Shown here: positions 16,031 to 23,741 of the stretch, one piece after another
Numbering within the stretch: the first letter of the stretch is position 1
Layout of the letters: each line of letters opens with the position of its first letter
NCBI GenBank assembly: GCA_903896505.1
Contig: CAITXU010000275.1
Span: 1 to 50,273, forward strand
Direction: 5' to 3'
Source of the DNA: an uncultured Verrucomicrobiota bacterium
Lineage (GTDB): Bacteria > Verrucomicrobiota > Verrucomicrobiia > Limisphaerales > UBA9464
DNA length: 50,273 bases
Translations under genes and position numbers: made by a program
The notes under the pieces: generated by a model
The model's input: the letters and a program-made list of their open reading frames with translations, nothing else
Database searches by the model: none
What the model was told of the DNA's origin: nothing

Positions 16031-18106
16031 ATGAAAACTGGTTTTTCCGTTCTCTGGTTAGTCAGTTTGCGTCAAGAAAGAGTGATAAGGGGGCGGCATT
16101 GGTTGTTGATGTTGCTCCAGCGAATTTTTGCTTTGACCTTAATGGTGGCACCGTCGGTCGGCGCACCACCGCAGGTCATCTCTTTTCCAACCTCTCCAAC
16201 CGTTCCAGCCACCGGGCGCTTTCCGCCACGGACAGAGCTCCAATTTCTTTTGACGCTCCCCCTGCGGAACCGGGTCGCCTTGCAACAATTGATCGCGGAC
16301 CAGGGCAATCCATCCAGCAAACATTACCACCAATACCTGACTCCAGAGGAGTTCAGCCTTAGATTTGGTCCAACCACCGAAGACTACGACGCGGTTGCCG
16401 CCTTCGCGACAGCCCATCAGCTGCGGATTGTTCAGCGCCATCCTAACCGCACGGTTCTTGATGTCTGCGGTTCCGTGGAAAACATCGAACATGCCTTTCA
16501 ATCAGACCTAAGACTTTATCGTAATGAAGACAGGAATATTACCTATTTTTCCCCCGATCGTCCGCCCAAACCGGCACAACCGGTCCCGCTGTTGGAAGTG
16601 ATAGGACTCGATAACTTTTCGACACCCCGACCCGCCGGGATGCTTCTGTCATTGGCGCTCAAGTCCAAAGCCAGACCCCAAGCTCTCGGTTCCGATTCCA
16701 CTGGCCTCTATATCGGGAAGGACTTTAGGTCTGCCTACATGCCGGGCTCCGTATTGACCGGGCTCGGTGAATCGATCGCTCTGGTTGAGTTTGACAGTTA
16801 TTATACAAATGACATTTCCAGCTATCTCAACAGGGCCAATCTGACGGGAGTTCCGCTGACCAACATCTACCTGAACGGAGTTTCTGGAGTGCCTGGAATG
16901 TACAACTCTGAGGTGTCACTGAATATATGCCTTGCCCAATGCATGGCCCCGGCCCTCACTAAAATACTTGTCTATCAGGGCACCAATCCCATCACGATTC
17001 TGAACAAAATAGCGACCGACAACGCCGCCCGCCAGATTTGTTGCTCCTGGCTATGGACCCAAACCAATGGAACAGCATCTCTTGATCAGATTCTCTCCCA
17101 ATTCGCGGCTCAAGGTCAGTCCTTTTTCTGCGCATCGGGTGATACAGGTGCCTATACCGCCGGAATTCCAAGCCCGACCGATAGCCCCCTGGCCACCTCG
17201 GTAGGAGGAACGAGCCTCACCGTCCTCTCAGCCGGCGGCATTTGGTTTTCCGAACAGGTCTGGAGCTGGCAACCGAACTACTTCGTCGGGAGCGGCGGGG
17301 GGGTCAGTTCCAATTACACCATTCCAAGCTGGCAAAGCGGCATCAACTCGTCAGCGAATGGTGGTTCCACTAAAAATCGCAACATTCCTGACGTCACCAT
17401 GGTGGCTGAAAACATCTTCGGCTTCGCCAATAATGGCACGCCCTATGGTATCGTAGGGACCAGTGCTGCGGCACCTCTCTGGGCTGGCGTTTGTGCTTTA
17501 GCCAATCAACAATCCATCAGCGGAGGTAAAGGCCCGGTCGGTCTTTTAAATCCGGCTTTATATGCAATTGGCAAAGGGACCAATTACATCCTCGCTTTTC
17601 ACGATATTACGAGCGGAAATAACACCAATCAGACCTCCGGCACGAACAGGTACTTCGCGACGATCGGCTACGATCTTTGTTCGGGTTGGGGATCTCCCAA
17701 CGGCATGGGATTGATTAATCTGCTCTCGCCACCGGTGGCACCGGTCGTCACCTCCTCTTCCAATTCTGTTGTGGGATTCACGGGCCAGTCGGTGAAACTG
17801 ACCTTTACCGCAATTGGCACCCCGCTCCTGAGCTACCAATGGCGTTTCAATGGCATCCCGATTGCAGGTGCGACCTCGACCGAACTTATCTTGAACAATC
17901 TCGGTCTGCAGTCCGCTGGCATCTATTCGGTATCCGTTACGAACAGTTACGGAACCACCACGAGCGTTGTCGCGAACCTTCAGATCATAGAAGGAGTCGA
18001 CACACCCCTCTGGAGTCCGTGGCACCTGGCTCTCTCTGGCTCGGGACTGTTTGTTCTGGCGTGGCGAACCCTGAGCAATGGACGGGTGCGGGGGCAAACC
18101 GGCTAG
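16031..18106 (+). CDS. sedolisin (S53) family protein, pro-kumamolisin type, with Ig-like domain and C-terminal anchor; catalytic Asp replaced by Asn
   Basis: Secreted serine-carboxyl-peptidase-like protein of 691 residues. Residues about 50-195 form the pro-kumamolisin activation domain (YHQYLTPEEFSLRFGP). The catalytic domain follows: E294 in NSEVSLN, the oxyanion Asp in SGDTGAY (D371), the Ser in GTSAAAP (S478), and calcium-site features FHDITSGNN and GYDLCSGWGSPNG. In kumamolisin the dyad is E78-xxx-D82; here the second residue is N298 (codon AAT, 16922-16924). If this is real, the enzyme may be inactive or altered. An Ig-like domain follows (about 570-658), then a hydrophobic segment with an Arg-rich end. 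The leader may start at ATG 16031 or at ATG 16109, which gives a neater signal peptide. Confidence 0.88.
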   Translation: MKTGFSVLWLVSLRQERVIRGRHWLLMLLQRIFALTLMVAPSVGAPPQVISFPTSPTVPATGRFPPRTELQFLLTLPLRNRVALQQLIADQGNPSSKHYHQYLTPEEFSLRFGPTTEDYDAVAAFATAHQLRIVQRHPNRTVLDVCGSVENIEHAFQSDLRLYRNEDRNITYFSPDRPPKPAQPVPLLEVIGLDNFSTPRPAGMLLSLALKSKARPQALGSDSTGLYIGKDFRSAYMPGSVLTGLGESIALVEFDSYYTNDISSYLNRANLTGVPLTNIYLNGVSGVPGMYNSEVSLNICLAQCMAPALTKILVYQGTNPITILNKIATDNAARQICCSWLWTQTNGTASLDQILSQFAAQGQSFFCASGDTGAYTAGIPSPTDSPLATSVGGTSLTVLSAGGIWFSEQVWSWQPNYFVGSGGGVSSNYTIPSWQSGINSSANGGSTKNRNIPDVTMVAENIFGFANNGTPYGIVGTSAAAPLWAGVCALANQQSISGGKGPVGLLNPALYAIGKGTNYILAFHDITSGNNTNQTSGTNRYFATIGYDLCSGWGSPNGMGLINLLSPPVAPVVTSSSNSVVGFTGQSVKLTFTAIGTPLLSYQWRFNGIPIAGATSTELILNNLGLQSAGIYSVSVTNSYGTTTSVVANLQIIEGVDTPLWSPWHLALSGSGLFVLAWRTLSNGRVRGQTG

Positions 18107-18154
18107 CCGGATCATTCGGTTGACGAACCGCTGAAATGCCGCGACTTCTCGTGG

Positions 18155-18520
18155 ATGCCATCCAACGTCCTCGGTGGGCCTCTCGCCTCCTGCTGCTACC
18201 AGCCGCTGACAGGGTTCTATCGGGATGGATTTTGCCGAACCGGGGCCGACGATCGCGGATTGCATACGGTCTGCGCCCAGGTGACCCAGGAATTCCTGCG
18301 GTTCTCCCAGGAATCCGGAAATGACCTATCGACACCCCGACCCGAATTCCAGTTCCCAGGTCTCCGCCCGGGTGATCGTTGGTGCGTTTGCGTTGAACGA
18401 TGGAAGGAGGCACTTGAAGCCGGGTGCGCCCCACCGGTGCTTTTGGAGGCCTGCCATCTGTCCGCCCTCGAATTCGTCGATTTAGCGGACCTGAAGTCAC
18501 ATTCGGTCAGGCCATCTTAG
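18155..18520 (+). CDS. DUF2237 family protein
   Basis: Small soluble protein of 121 residues that matches the DUF2237 family almost end to end: NVLGGPLASC at the start, then GFYRDGFCRTG, HTVCAQVTQEFL, GNDLSTPRPEFQFPGL, PGDRWCVC and APPVLLEACH. Many members are near this length. The cysteines at conserved positions (CC near residue 13, then CRTG, HTVCA and WCVCV) suggest metal or redox chemistry, but no function is established. The ATG at 18155 fits the family, whose members start just before NVLGGPL. It lies 48 bases after the sedolisin gene and faces the terminator of the convergent gene at 18625. Confidence 0.88.
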   Translation: MPSNVLGGPLASCCYQPLTGFYRDGFCRTGADDRGLHTVCAQVTQEFLRFSQESGNDLSTPRPEFQFPGLRPGDRWCVCVERWKEALEAGCAPPVLLEACHLSALEFVDLADLKSHSVRPS

Positions 18521-18571
18521 GCTCCGCTCCCAACCCATCGCCGAGGCTTTCCCTTGTTGGTGCCGCACAAC

Positions 18572-18603
18572 AAAAAAGGCGGGGCCATTAAAGGCACCCG
18601 CCT
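18572..18603 (-). terminator. intrinsic terminator of the minus-strand secreted-protein gene
   Basis: On the minus strand AGGCGGG (18603-18597) pairs with CCCGCCT (18583-18577) and is followed by a run of six T. It begins 22 bases after the stop codon at 18625, a standard position for an intrinsic terminator. Confidence 0.78.
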
Positions 18604-18624
18604 CGAAGAATATTTCGAAGCCAA

Positions 18625-20820
18625 TTACCGCAAACGGTAAAACTGGGCAGCCGAAGTGGTTGGGACCGTATAAGGATTGGTGGGGTTGGGGACCGGCACA
18701 AATGTTCCCTTGAGCGACTGGGCAGACTGCAACACGCCCGGTCCCGTCCAACTGAGGGTGAGCACCCCGCCTACATCCTGAATCTTCAAAACCGAAGGTC
18801 CTGACGGAGACAACTTCGGCAACGTGAAGGCGATGGAAGTGATATCGCCTGTATTCGAGTCGCTGTTCGAACCGGGAATCTCGTTGGGACCGGAATCGGC
18901 GGCGAAGTTTCCGTCAAAATACGACGGATGGTCGTTCAACATCAGGTTGTTGACGGTTCCCAAATAGTACTGTTCCACATTCCCGGACAGCCAATTGGTC
19001 CAGGTCGGCTCAAAATCAATGCTGGTGTAGGTCGGCGTCCAGTTGGTTAGCGAACCTTGTTCAAAATCGCTGTTGGGGAAGGCCAACTTTGCCTGTGCAC
19101 CATCCCAGACAAACAAATCGTCAATAGCGATCCATGACCAACCATTCTTGGGAGCGTTGTCAGCCAAGGCAAAGTGGATTCCAGCATGAAACTGTGCCTT
19201 CAGCCCTTGATGCTCGGGCTTGATATAGAAACGGTAAGCGGGGAAATGCCAGGCATCGTGGCCGCCGGCTGTCGTCTGATTGGGGCCGCCCAAGGCCTGG
19301 TTGTGTTGAATATATCGAAAATCACCAGTGTCGCCGTAAACCCCGTTGGTGTTCACGTCCACCACCAATTCGATGATTCCGTAGTACTTGTTGGATCCGT
19401 CATCCTCGTAGCGGATTCGGTCCGACGTCTGAGCCGAGGCAAAACCAACGAAAACGGAATTGGTCGGGGCGGGAATCGGGGTTATGGCAAAAACGTCGGA
19501 GCGGATTTCCAAACCGGTGTTGTAGAGATTTCCATTCGAGTCCGTGGCTCCGCCGCCCGTTCCCACAAAGGTGCGACCGCTCATGTGCCGATGTTCCGCG
19601 CTCGCATCAAAGAAATAAACGTCACCCGTTGTCGCGGCCGATTTGAGAACCGTCCAATTTGGAATCTTGCCCGAGGGATGGCTGGAGGCGGTCAAAGTTC
19701 CATCACCCAATTCTTGAAACCAGTCGGTCGCGCCGGGATTCGATTCGGGGGTCGGGATGCCCTGATCAAAGCCGCCATTCTTGATGATGGATTCCTCCCA
19801 GTCCCAATTCGCTCGGAATCCGTCCAAGGCAATGCTGAAAATCGACGAGTTGTCGAAACCTACAACTTGCGCCCGCCGCCCTTCGAGTCCCGAGGTGTTG
19901 ATGAAAATGGAATAAATGTCCTTGTTCTGCTGACCCGCGGACCCTGGCCAGAATCCAACCACGGGAAGGTCTTGACCCAGTTTAAACTTTCCGTCCGGGT
20001 CCTGGGTCGTGGTCCCCAAGTCCACATAGACGCCGCTGGCATTGTCCGAACCGTTCGCCCCTGGATTGTTCACAAACTCGCTGACCCCACCCGAAACGTT
20101 TCCATAAATGAAACTGGTGATGGGGGGCAGAACGAAGGGGTCGGACTCGATGACGGCTGTAGCTGCCGTGTCGGTGGATGCCGGATCAATCCGGGTTGTG
20201 AAAAAGTTGGTCCCGTAGGTGAGGTAGGCGCTGTTCTTATCCTTGAAGATCAGGGAATCATGGCTGGCCACCGACGATTCCTTGACGGTCCAGCCGGTCA
20301 ACCCTTCCTCAAAAAAGCCGTTGCGAAGGGCATTGGTGACAATCAAGCCATCGGCACCGTTCACCCGAATTGACTTCACCGCCATGTAGTAGTTGGTACT
20401 GCGGTCCACAATGCGAATCTTAACCGAATGACCAATGTACTGGGACAATTGGTAAAAATAGGCGCGGACCCAGCCATTGTTCCCGTATTGAATTACATCC
20501 GCATTGGCTCCATTGGCCAGGATGGTGGCTGGCTCTTGGGACAACCAGCGGTCCACGGTGCCGTCGGCATCGATGTCGAGACCGATGTCGAAGACATCCG
20601 GAGTCAGCTGCGGTATCGCAGGATAGAACGGGGTGAACTGAAAACCGATACCGTTGGTGGGATTCACGAGGCGCTGATCGCCAATTCCGTTGGAACAGAA
20701 GTCGACCACAATAAAGGCGGGGCCGTTAGGGTTGTTGTACGGCCCGTCTGCCCGGAGTGCGACGCCATAGGATGCCCAAAACAGGGCAGCCAGGCGCAGG
20801 AGGAGGTTGAATTTTTTCAT
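18625..20820 (-). CDS. secreted protein with three related 'N-G-F-E-x-G-x-x-x-W' modules and verrucomicrobial C-terminal tail
   Basis: Exported protein of 731 residues with no family I can name. The signal peptide starts MKKFNLLLRLAALFW and ends near LRADG. Three segments begin with the same beta-sandwich opening: NGFFEEGLTGWTV (about 170), NGGFDQGIPTPE with a later W (about 347), and NSDFEQGSLTNWTP (about 583). This is the pattern of CBM4/9-like carbohydrate-binding domains. The C-terminus (LTLSWTGPGVLQSAQSL to AQFYRLR) is a tail common on secreted Verrucomicrobia proteins. The ATG at 20820 was chosen because the upstream in-frame leader is charged and unlike a signal. A glycan-binding role is inferred only. 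It is divergent from the deacetylase gene. Confidence 0.78.
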   Translation of the reverse strand: MKKFNLLLRLAALFWASYGVALRADGPYNNPNGPAFIVVDFCSNGIGDQRLVNPTNGIGFQFTPFYPAIPQLTPDVFDIGLDIDADGTVDRWLSQEPATILANGANADVIQYGNNGWVRAYFYQLSQYIGHSVKIRIVDRSTNYYMAVKSIRVNGADGLIVTNALRNGFFEEGLTGWTVKESSVASHDSLIFKDKNSAYLTYGTNFFTTRIDPASTDTAATAVIESDPFVLPPITSFIYGNVSGGVSEFVNNPGANGSDNASGVYVDLGTTTQDPDGKFKLGQDLPVVGFWPGSAGQQNKDIYSIFINTSGLEGRRAQVVGFDNSSIFSIALDGFRANWDWEESIIKNGGFDQGIPTPESNPGATDWFQELGDGTLTASSHPSGKIPNWTVLKSAATTGDVYFFDASAEHRHMSGRTFVGTGGGATDSNGNLYNTGLEIRSDVFAITPIPAPTNSVFVGFASAQTSDRIRYEDDGSNKYYGIIELVVDVNTNGVYGDTGDFRYIQHNQALGGPNQTTAGGHDAWHFPAYRFYIKPEHQGLKAQFHAGIHFALADNAPKNGWSWIAIDDLFVWDGAQAKLAFPNSDFEQGSLTNWTPTYTSIDFEPTWTNWLSGNVEQYYLGTVNNLMLNDHPSYFDGNFAADSGPNEIPGSNSDSNTGDITSIAFTLPKLSPSGPSVLKIQDVGGVLTLSWTGPGVLQSAQSLKGTFVPVPNPTNPYTVPTTSAAQFYRLR

Positions 20821-21049
20821 CGTTCGGAGTTTATACGTTTTCACCCGGAAATAAATGCGTAAGTGCTTTGCCTGGTTCCGATTCGGTAACATTTGTGATT
20901 CTTCAGCGCACTTCAGTCCTCTGACGACAGGACATACTGGTTTTGCGTTTGATGGCACAACCTTCCCGCTGTGCCGACGCAATTCCGAATCCCGCACCAC
21001 CAATGCTTTGCCACTCGACACCTCGGAAGCTCAATCGCATAAAGACCAA

Positions 21050-22615
21050 ATGAAATCCCTGCTGCCGAAACCGGTTGGTCTTTCACGAACAATCTTCGTG
21101 GTACTCCTTCTCGCGGTCCTCGGCTGCCGCGTGGCATCCGACTCACTTCCACCCCGGGTCGATGTCCTGCTCTGGTTCGATACGGAAGATTACCTTTTGC
21201 CAGCAGACGATGACGCCTGCCTTCGGTTGGCCACGTTGTTGAGCGACCGCGGCATTCGCTCCACCTTCAAGGTTGTGGGAGAAAAGGCCCGAATGCTCGA
21301 ACGTCGCGGACGAACCGACGTCATCACCGCCCTTCGACGCCATGCCATCGGCTACCATGCCAATTTCCACTCGGTCCACCCGACACCCACAGAATATTTG
21401 GCCGACTCGGGTCTGATGGACGGTGTATCGGAATTCATTCGCCGCGAGGGCGGCGGAGCGGCGGATGTCCGAAGGATTTTCGGGGTTCCAACCCTGGCCT
21501 GCTACGGCCAACCCGGATCATCCTGGGCAGCTCAGGGTGTTGTCGCCCTGGGCCCCATTGGCGTCGCTCCCGACGGAGTCCCCTGCTATGTCGATGAGGG
21601 CTCGAATGTAGGGTGGGAACAAAGGCCTTTCTGGTACGCAGGCGCTCTCCATATGTACCACATGGGAGCCAACCACACCCGGATGGAACTGCACGATCCG
21701 TCTGAAGTGGAAACGGGAATGAAGGAAGTGTCCGCCGTCGTTGATCGACTTTCCCGGGAAGACCATGGTGGATTAATCAGTATTTACTATCATCCCTGCG
21801 AATGGGTCCATCAGGAGTTCTGGGACGCCGTCAATTTTCGGCGGGGTCGCAACCCACCCCGCGAAGAGTGGAAAGCGCCGGGGCAACTGCCGCCCGCCGA
21901 AACCGAGGCCGCCTTTCAACGATTCGCCGCTTATATTGACCACATCCGAGGGATTCCAGGAGTGCGTTTTGTCACAGCCTCCGACCTTCCCAACCTGTAT
22001 CCCGACCTCGCCCGGCGGAATGGACTCAGTGAGGCAGAACTGAAGCAACTGGGACAAAGAATCGTTGACCAGGCACCGACCGGACTGGGAGCACAAACCG
22101 TCGGCGAGAAAGTCCTATCGCCCGCCGACCAGTTCGAATGCCTCACTTTGGCAGTGAAACAAATGGTTGACACCGGTATGGCCCGGTATCCGGTCCGGCC
22201 CGGCGGTCTCCTCGGACCGGACAGTCCACCGCCCGCCATCCATCATCCCACTGAAATCTCCGCCTTGGCCTTCCGAGATACCCTCCGCGACGTCGAGAAT
22301 TTCATCCGCACCCAAAATCGCGTTCCATCACGCGTCTACATCGGACCGGATTCCATCCCTCCTGCCGATTTCCTCGTGACCGTGGCTTCGGCCTTCCTCG
22401 CGATGACAACCCAAGGTTCCTTTTCCACCAACGCTCCGTTTTCAATCCCCGTTGGAATCACCAATTCCCTGGAACGGTTCATTGCACCCGACAGTCCGTC
22501 GCTGTTTGGAGGCTGGATCATCCATCGCGAGGGATTCCGCGCCCCGCGCGTCGTTGAAATCGCCCGTCTCCAGGCTTGGACCCTGAAACCGGCCCGCCGC
22601 GCCATTGAGCCTTAG
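21050..22615 (+). CDS. lipoprotein with NodB-like polysaccharide deacetylase domain
   Basis: Predicted lipoprotein of 521 residues: signal TIFVVLLLAVLGCRVASD with the lipobox cysteine at GC. The next 250 residues read like a polysaccharide deacetylase fold: DVLLWFDTEDYLL (the family's first Asp motif), STFKVVGEKARMLERR, and IGYHANFHSVHPTP, with histidines placed like the metal ligands. The later half (from about 330) is helical and unassigned, with DNFIRTQNRVPSRVYIG-like segments. Substrate unknown; N- or O-deacetylation of a glycan is the family expectation. The ATG at 21050 is the start that gives the lipoprotein signal; an upstream frame to 20855 gives an unconserved leader. A RAYT/REP cluster lies immediately downstream. 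Confidence 0.72.
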   Translation: MKSLLPKPVGLSRTIFVVLLLAVLGCRVASDSLPPRVDVLLWFDTEDYLLPADDDACLRLATLLSDRGIRSTFKVVGEKARMLERRGRTDVITALRRHAIGYHANFHSVHPTPTEYLADSGLMDGVSEFIRREGGGAADVRRIFGVPTLACYGQPGSSWAAQGVVALGPIGVAPDGVPCYVDEGSNVGWEQRPFWYAGALHMYHMGANHTRMELHDPSEVETGMKEVSAVVDRLSREDHGGLISIYYHPCEWVHQEFWDAVNFRRGRNPPREEWKAPGQLPPAETEAAFQRFAAYIDHIRGIPGVRFVTASDLPNLYPDLARRNGLSEAELKQLGQRIVDQAPTGLGAQTVGEKVLSPADQFECLTLAVKQMVDTGMARYPVRPGGLLGPDSPPPAIHHPTEISALAFRDTLRDVENFIRTQNRVPSRVYIGPDSIPPADFLVTVASAFLAMTTQGSFSTNAPFSIPVGITNSLERFIAPDSPSLFGGWIIHREGFRAPRVVEIARLQAWTLKPARRAIEP

Positions 22616-22624
22616 GGCTTCCAA

Positions 22625-22783
22625 CAGCCTGCGGGCGGGACGCCCGCGTTCCCGGTTTTCCCGGGAACTCGAACGTCTCGTCCGATAATGGACCGTTCGG
22701 GGTCACCCCCGTGAGGTTTCCAGCAGCCTGCGGGCGGGACGCCCGCGTTCCCGGTTTTCCCGGGAACTCGGACGTCTCGTCCG
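22625..22783 (+). repeat. REP-like units R1 and R2
   Basis: R1 starts at 22625 and R2 at 22724, a period of 99 bases. Each unit opens CAGCCT and holds three hairpins in order: GCGGGCG-GGA-CGCCCGC (22631-22647 and 22730-22746), GTTCCCGG-TTTTC-CCGGGAAC, and a short GGACG-TCT-CGTCC (R1 has one change in the first arm). R1 continues into a linker containing GGGGTCACCCC. R2 ends after CGTCCGG, where the sequence diverges, so it marks one edge of the transposase unit. Confidence 0.88.
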
Positions 22784-22830
22784 GCGTTGGGCGAGACCGC
22801 AGTCGAGGGTGTTTGTTTAAGACCCAGGCA

Positions 22831-23544
22831 CTACCCTTGGGGTCCCTCATCGGGCTCGCGAGACAATAGCCATACGGAACTTTCCGGGCTTGCACTACTC
22901 CAGCGCCAGAAATCACGTCGTGCCACCAACCCCGCGCTGACCGGATTGTCCTCGATATAGTCGACGGTGCTGATCAACTGCAGATCGTTTCTAACGAAAC
23001 GGTCAAAGTAATCCTCCATCCAGAAGTGGCCTGTTCGTCGAAGGAGTTTATTGGAAGTTTTAGCGGTAAAAGATTTCCATCCTTGAACAATTGTCGACAA
23101 GGACTGGTTCGCAAACACCTCGAATAGAACGTGGACGTGATTCGGCATGATGCACCATGCGAGCAATCGGTAGCGACAGAGATGAAAGTGGAGCAAGGCT
23201 CCCTGAACCACTGTAGCAATCCGTTCATCCCTAAGCAGGCAATCACCCTTCCCCGCATCTTCAAAGAGGGAAATTCGACGTCTCAATTCCACAGATTTGG
23301 GGTCATCTGCCGATATCCGCTCCCGCATTCCCAACTCCGATTTCCACATCTCAATCTGCGAGGCAGGGACCGAGTCGCGAAGACGAAATGTGACAAACTG
23401 AATGTTCCCCGGAACGTCAAAGTGAGGAAGGAAGCCCCGACAGTGCCATCCCTTGGCCTCCAAACCAGCAAGGCGGGACGCCCGCGTTCCTGGTTTTCCC
23501 GGGAACTCGGACGTCTCGTCCGATGATGGACCGGTCAAGGTCAT
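22831..23544 (-). CDS. REP-associated tyrosine transposase (RAYT, Y1/IS200-like HUH family)
   Basis: Single-strand DNA transposase of the RAYT family. The HUH metal site is in CIMPNHVHVLFEV. The family block FWMEDYFDRFVRND follows, and the likely catalytic tyrosine is in VDYIEDNPVSAGL. The core begins at AKGWHCRGFLPHFD, about plus position 23457. The true start is unclear: the ATG at 23544 gives 237 residues, of which the first 28 or so are translated from REP unit R3. The open frame continues upstream through R4, R5 and antisense-free phnA sequence to 24027, but that part is a shadow of phnA and the repeats. No terminal inverted repeats of an ordinary insertion sequence are seen. It probably acts on the flanking REP units. 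Confidence 0.85.
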   Translation of the reverse strand: MTLTGPSSDETSEFPGKPGTRASRLAGLEAKGWHCRGFLPHFDVPGNIQFVTFRLRDSVPASQIEMWKSELGMRERISADDPKSVELRRRISLFEDAGKGDCLLRDERIATVVQGALLHFHLCRYRLLAWCIMPNHVHVLFEVFANQSLSTIVQGWKSFTAKTSNKLLRRTGHFWMEDYFDRFVRNDLQLISTVDYIEDNPVSAGLVARRDFWRWSSASPESSVWLLSREPDEGPQG

Positions 23545-23735
23545 AGCCGTGCGAGTTTCAGCAGCCTGCGGGCGGGACGCCCGCGTTCCCGGGAGCCCGG
23601 ACGTTTCGTCCGATGATAGACCGTTCGGGGTCACCCCCGTAGGACTTCCAACAGCCTGCGGGCGAGACGCCCGCGTTCCCGGTTTTCCCGGGAACTCGGA
23701 CGTCTCGTCCGATGATGGACCGGTTGAGGTCACCG
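23466..23735 (+). repeat. REP-like units R3, R4 and R5
   Basis: R3 lacks the CAGCCTGCGG opening and begins at CAGCAAGGCGGGACG, where the transposase gene joins it. R4 starts at 23562 with hairpin GCGGGCG-GGA-CGCCCGC at 23568-23584. R4 has lost nine bases that form the second hairpin's loop and part of one arm. R5 starts at 23652, with loop AGA in place of GGA (23658-23674). Anchored on GACGCCCGCG, R3 to R4 is 99 bases and R4 to R5 is 90. R5 ends about six bases before the phnA stop codon. Confidence 0.88.
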
Positions 23736-23741
23736 TACGAG

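Larger units (their letters stand above)
22625..23735. mobile_element. REPtron: RAYT transposase gene flanked by five direct REP-like units
   Basis: Two REP units (from 22625 and 22724) lie on one side and three (from 23466, 23562 and 23652) on the other side of a REP-associated tyrosine transposase gene at 22831-23544. All five units have the same orientation. RAYTs are domesticated IS200/IS605-like HUH enzymes thought to spread and act on the palindromes beside them. The element sits between a deacetylase gene and a phnA-like gene and disrupts neither. Confidence 0.82.

Noticed and set aside
19174..20373. Plus-strand open frame of 399 codons
   Set aside because: Antisense to the three-module secreted gene, whose signal peptide and C-terminal tail identify the real strand.
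22625..23735. CRISPR array
   Set aside because: Units are 90-99 bases with three palindromes, only five copies, no short unique spacers and no cas genes; a RAYT gene explains them.
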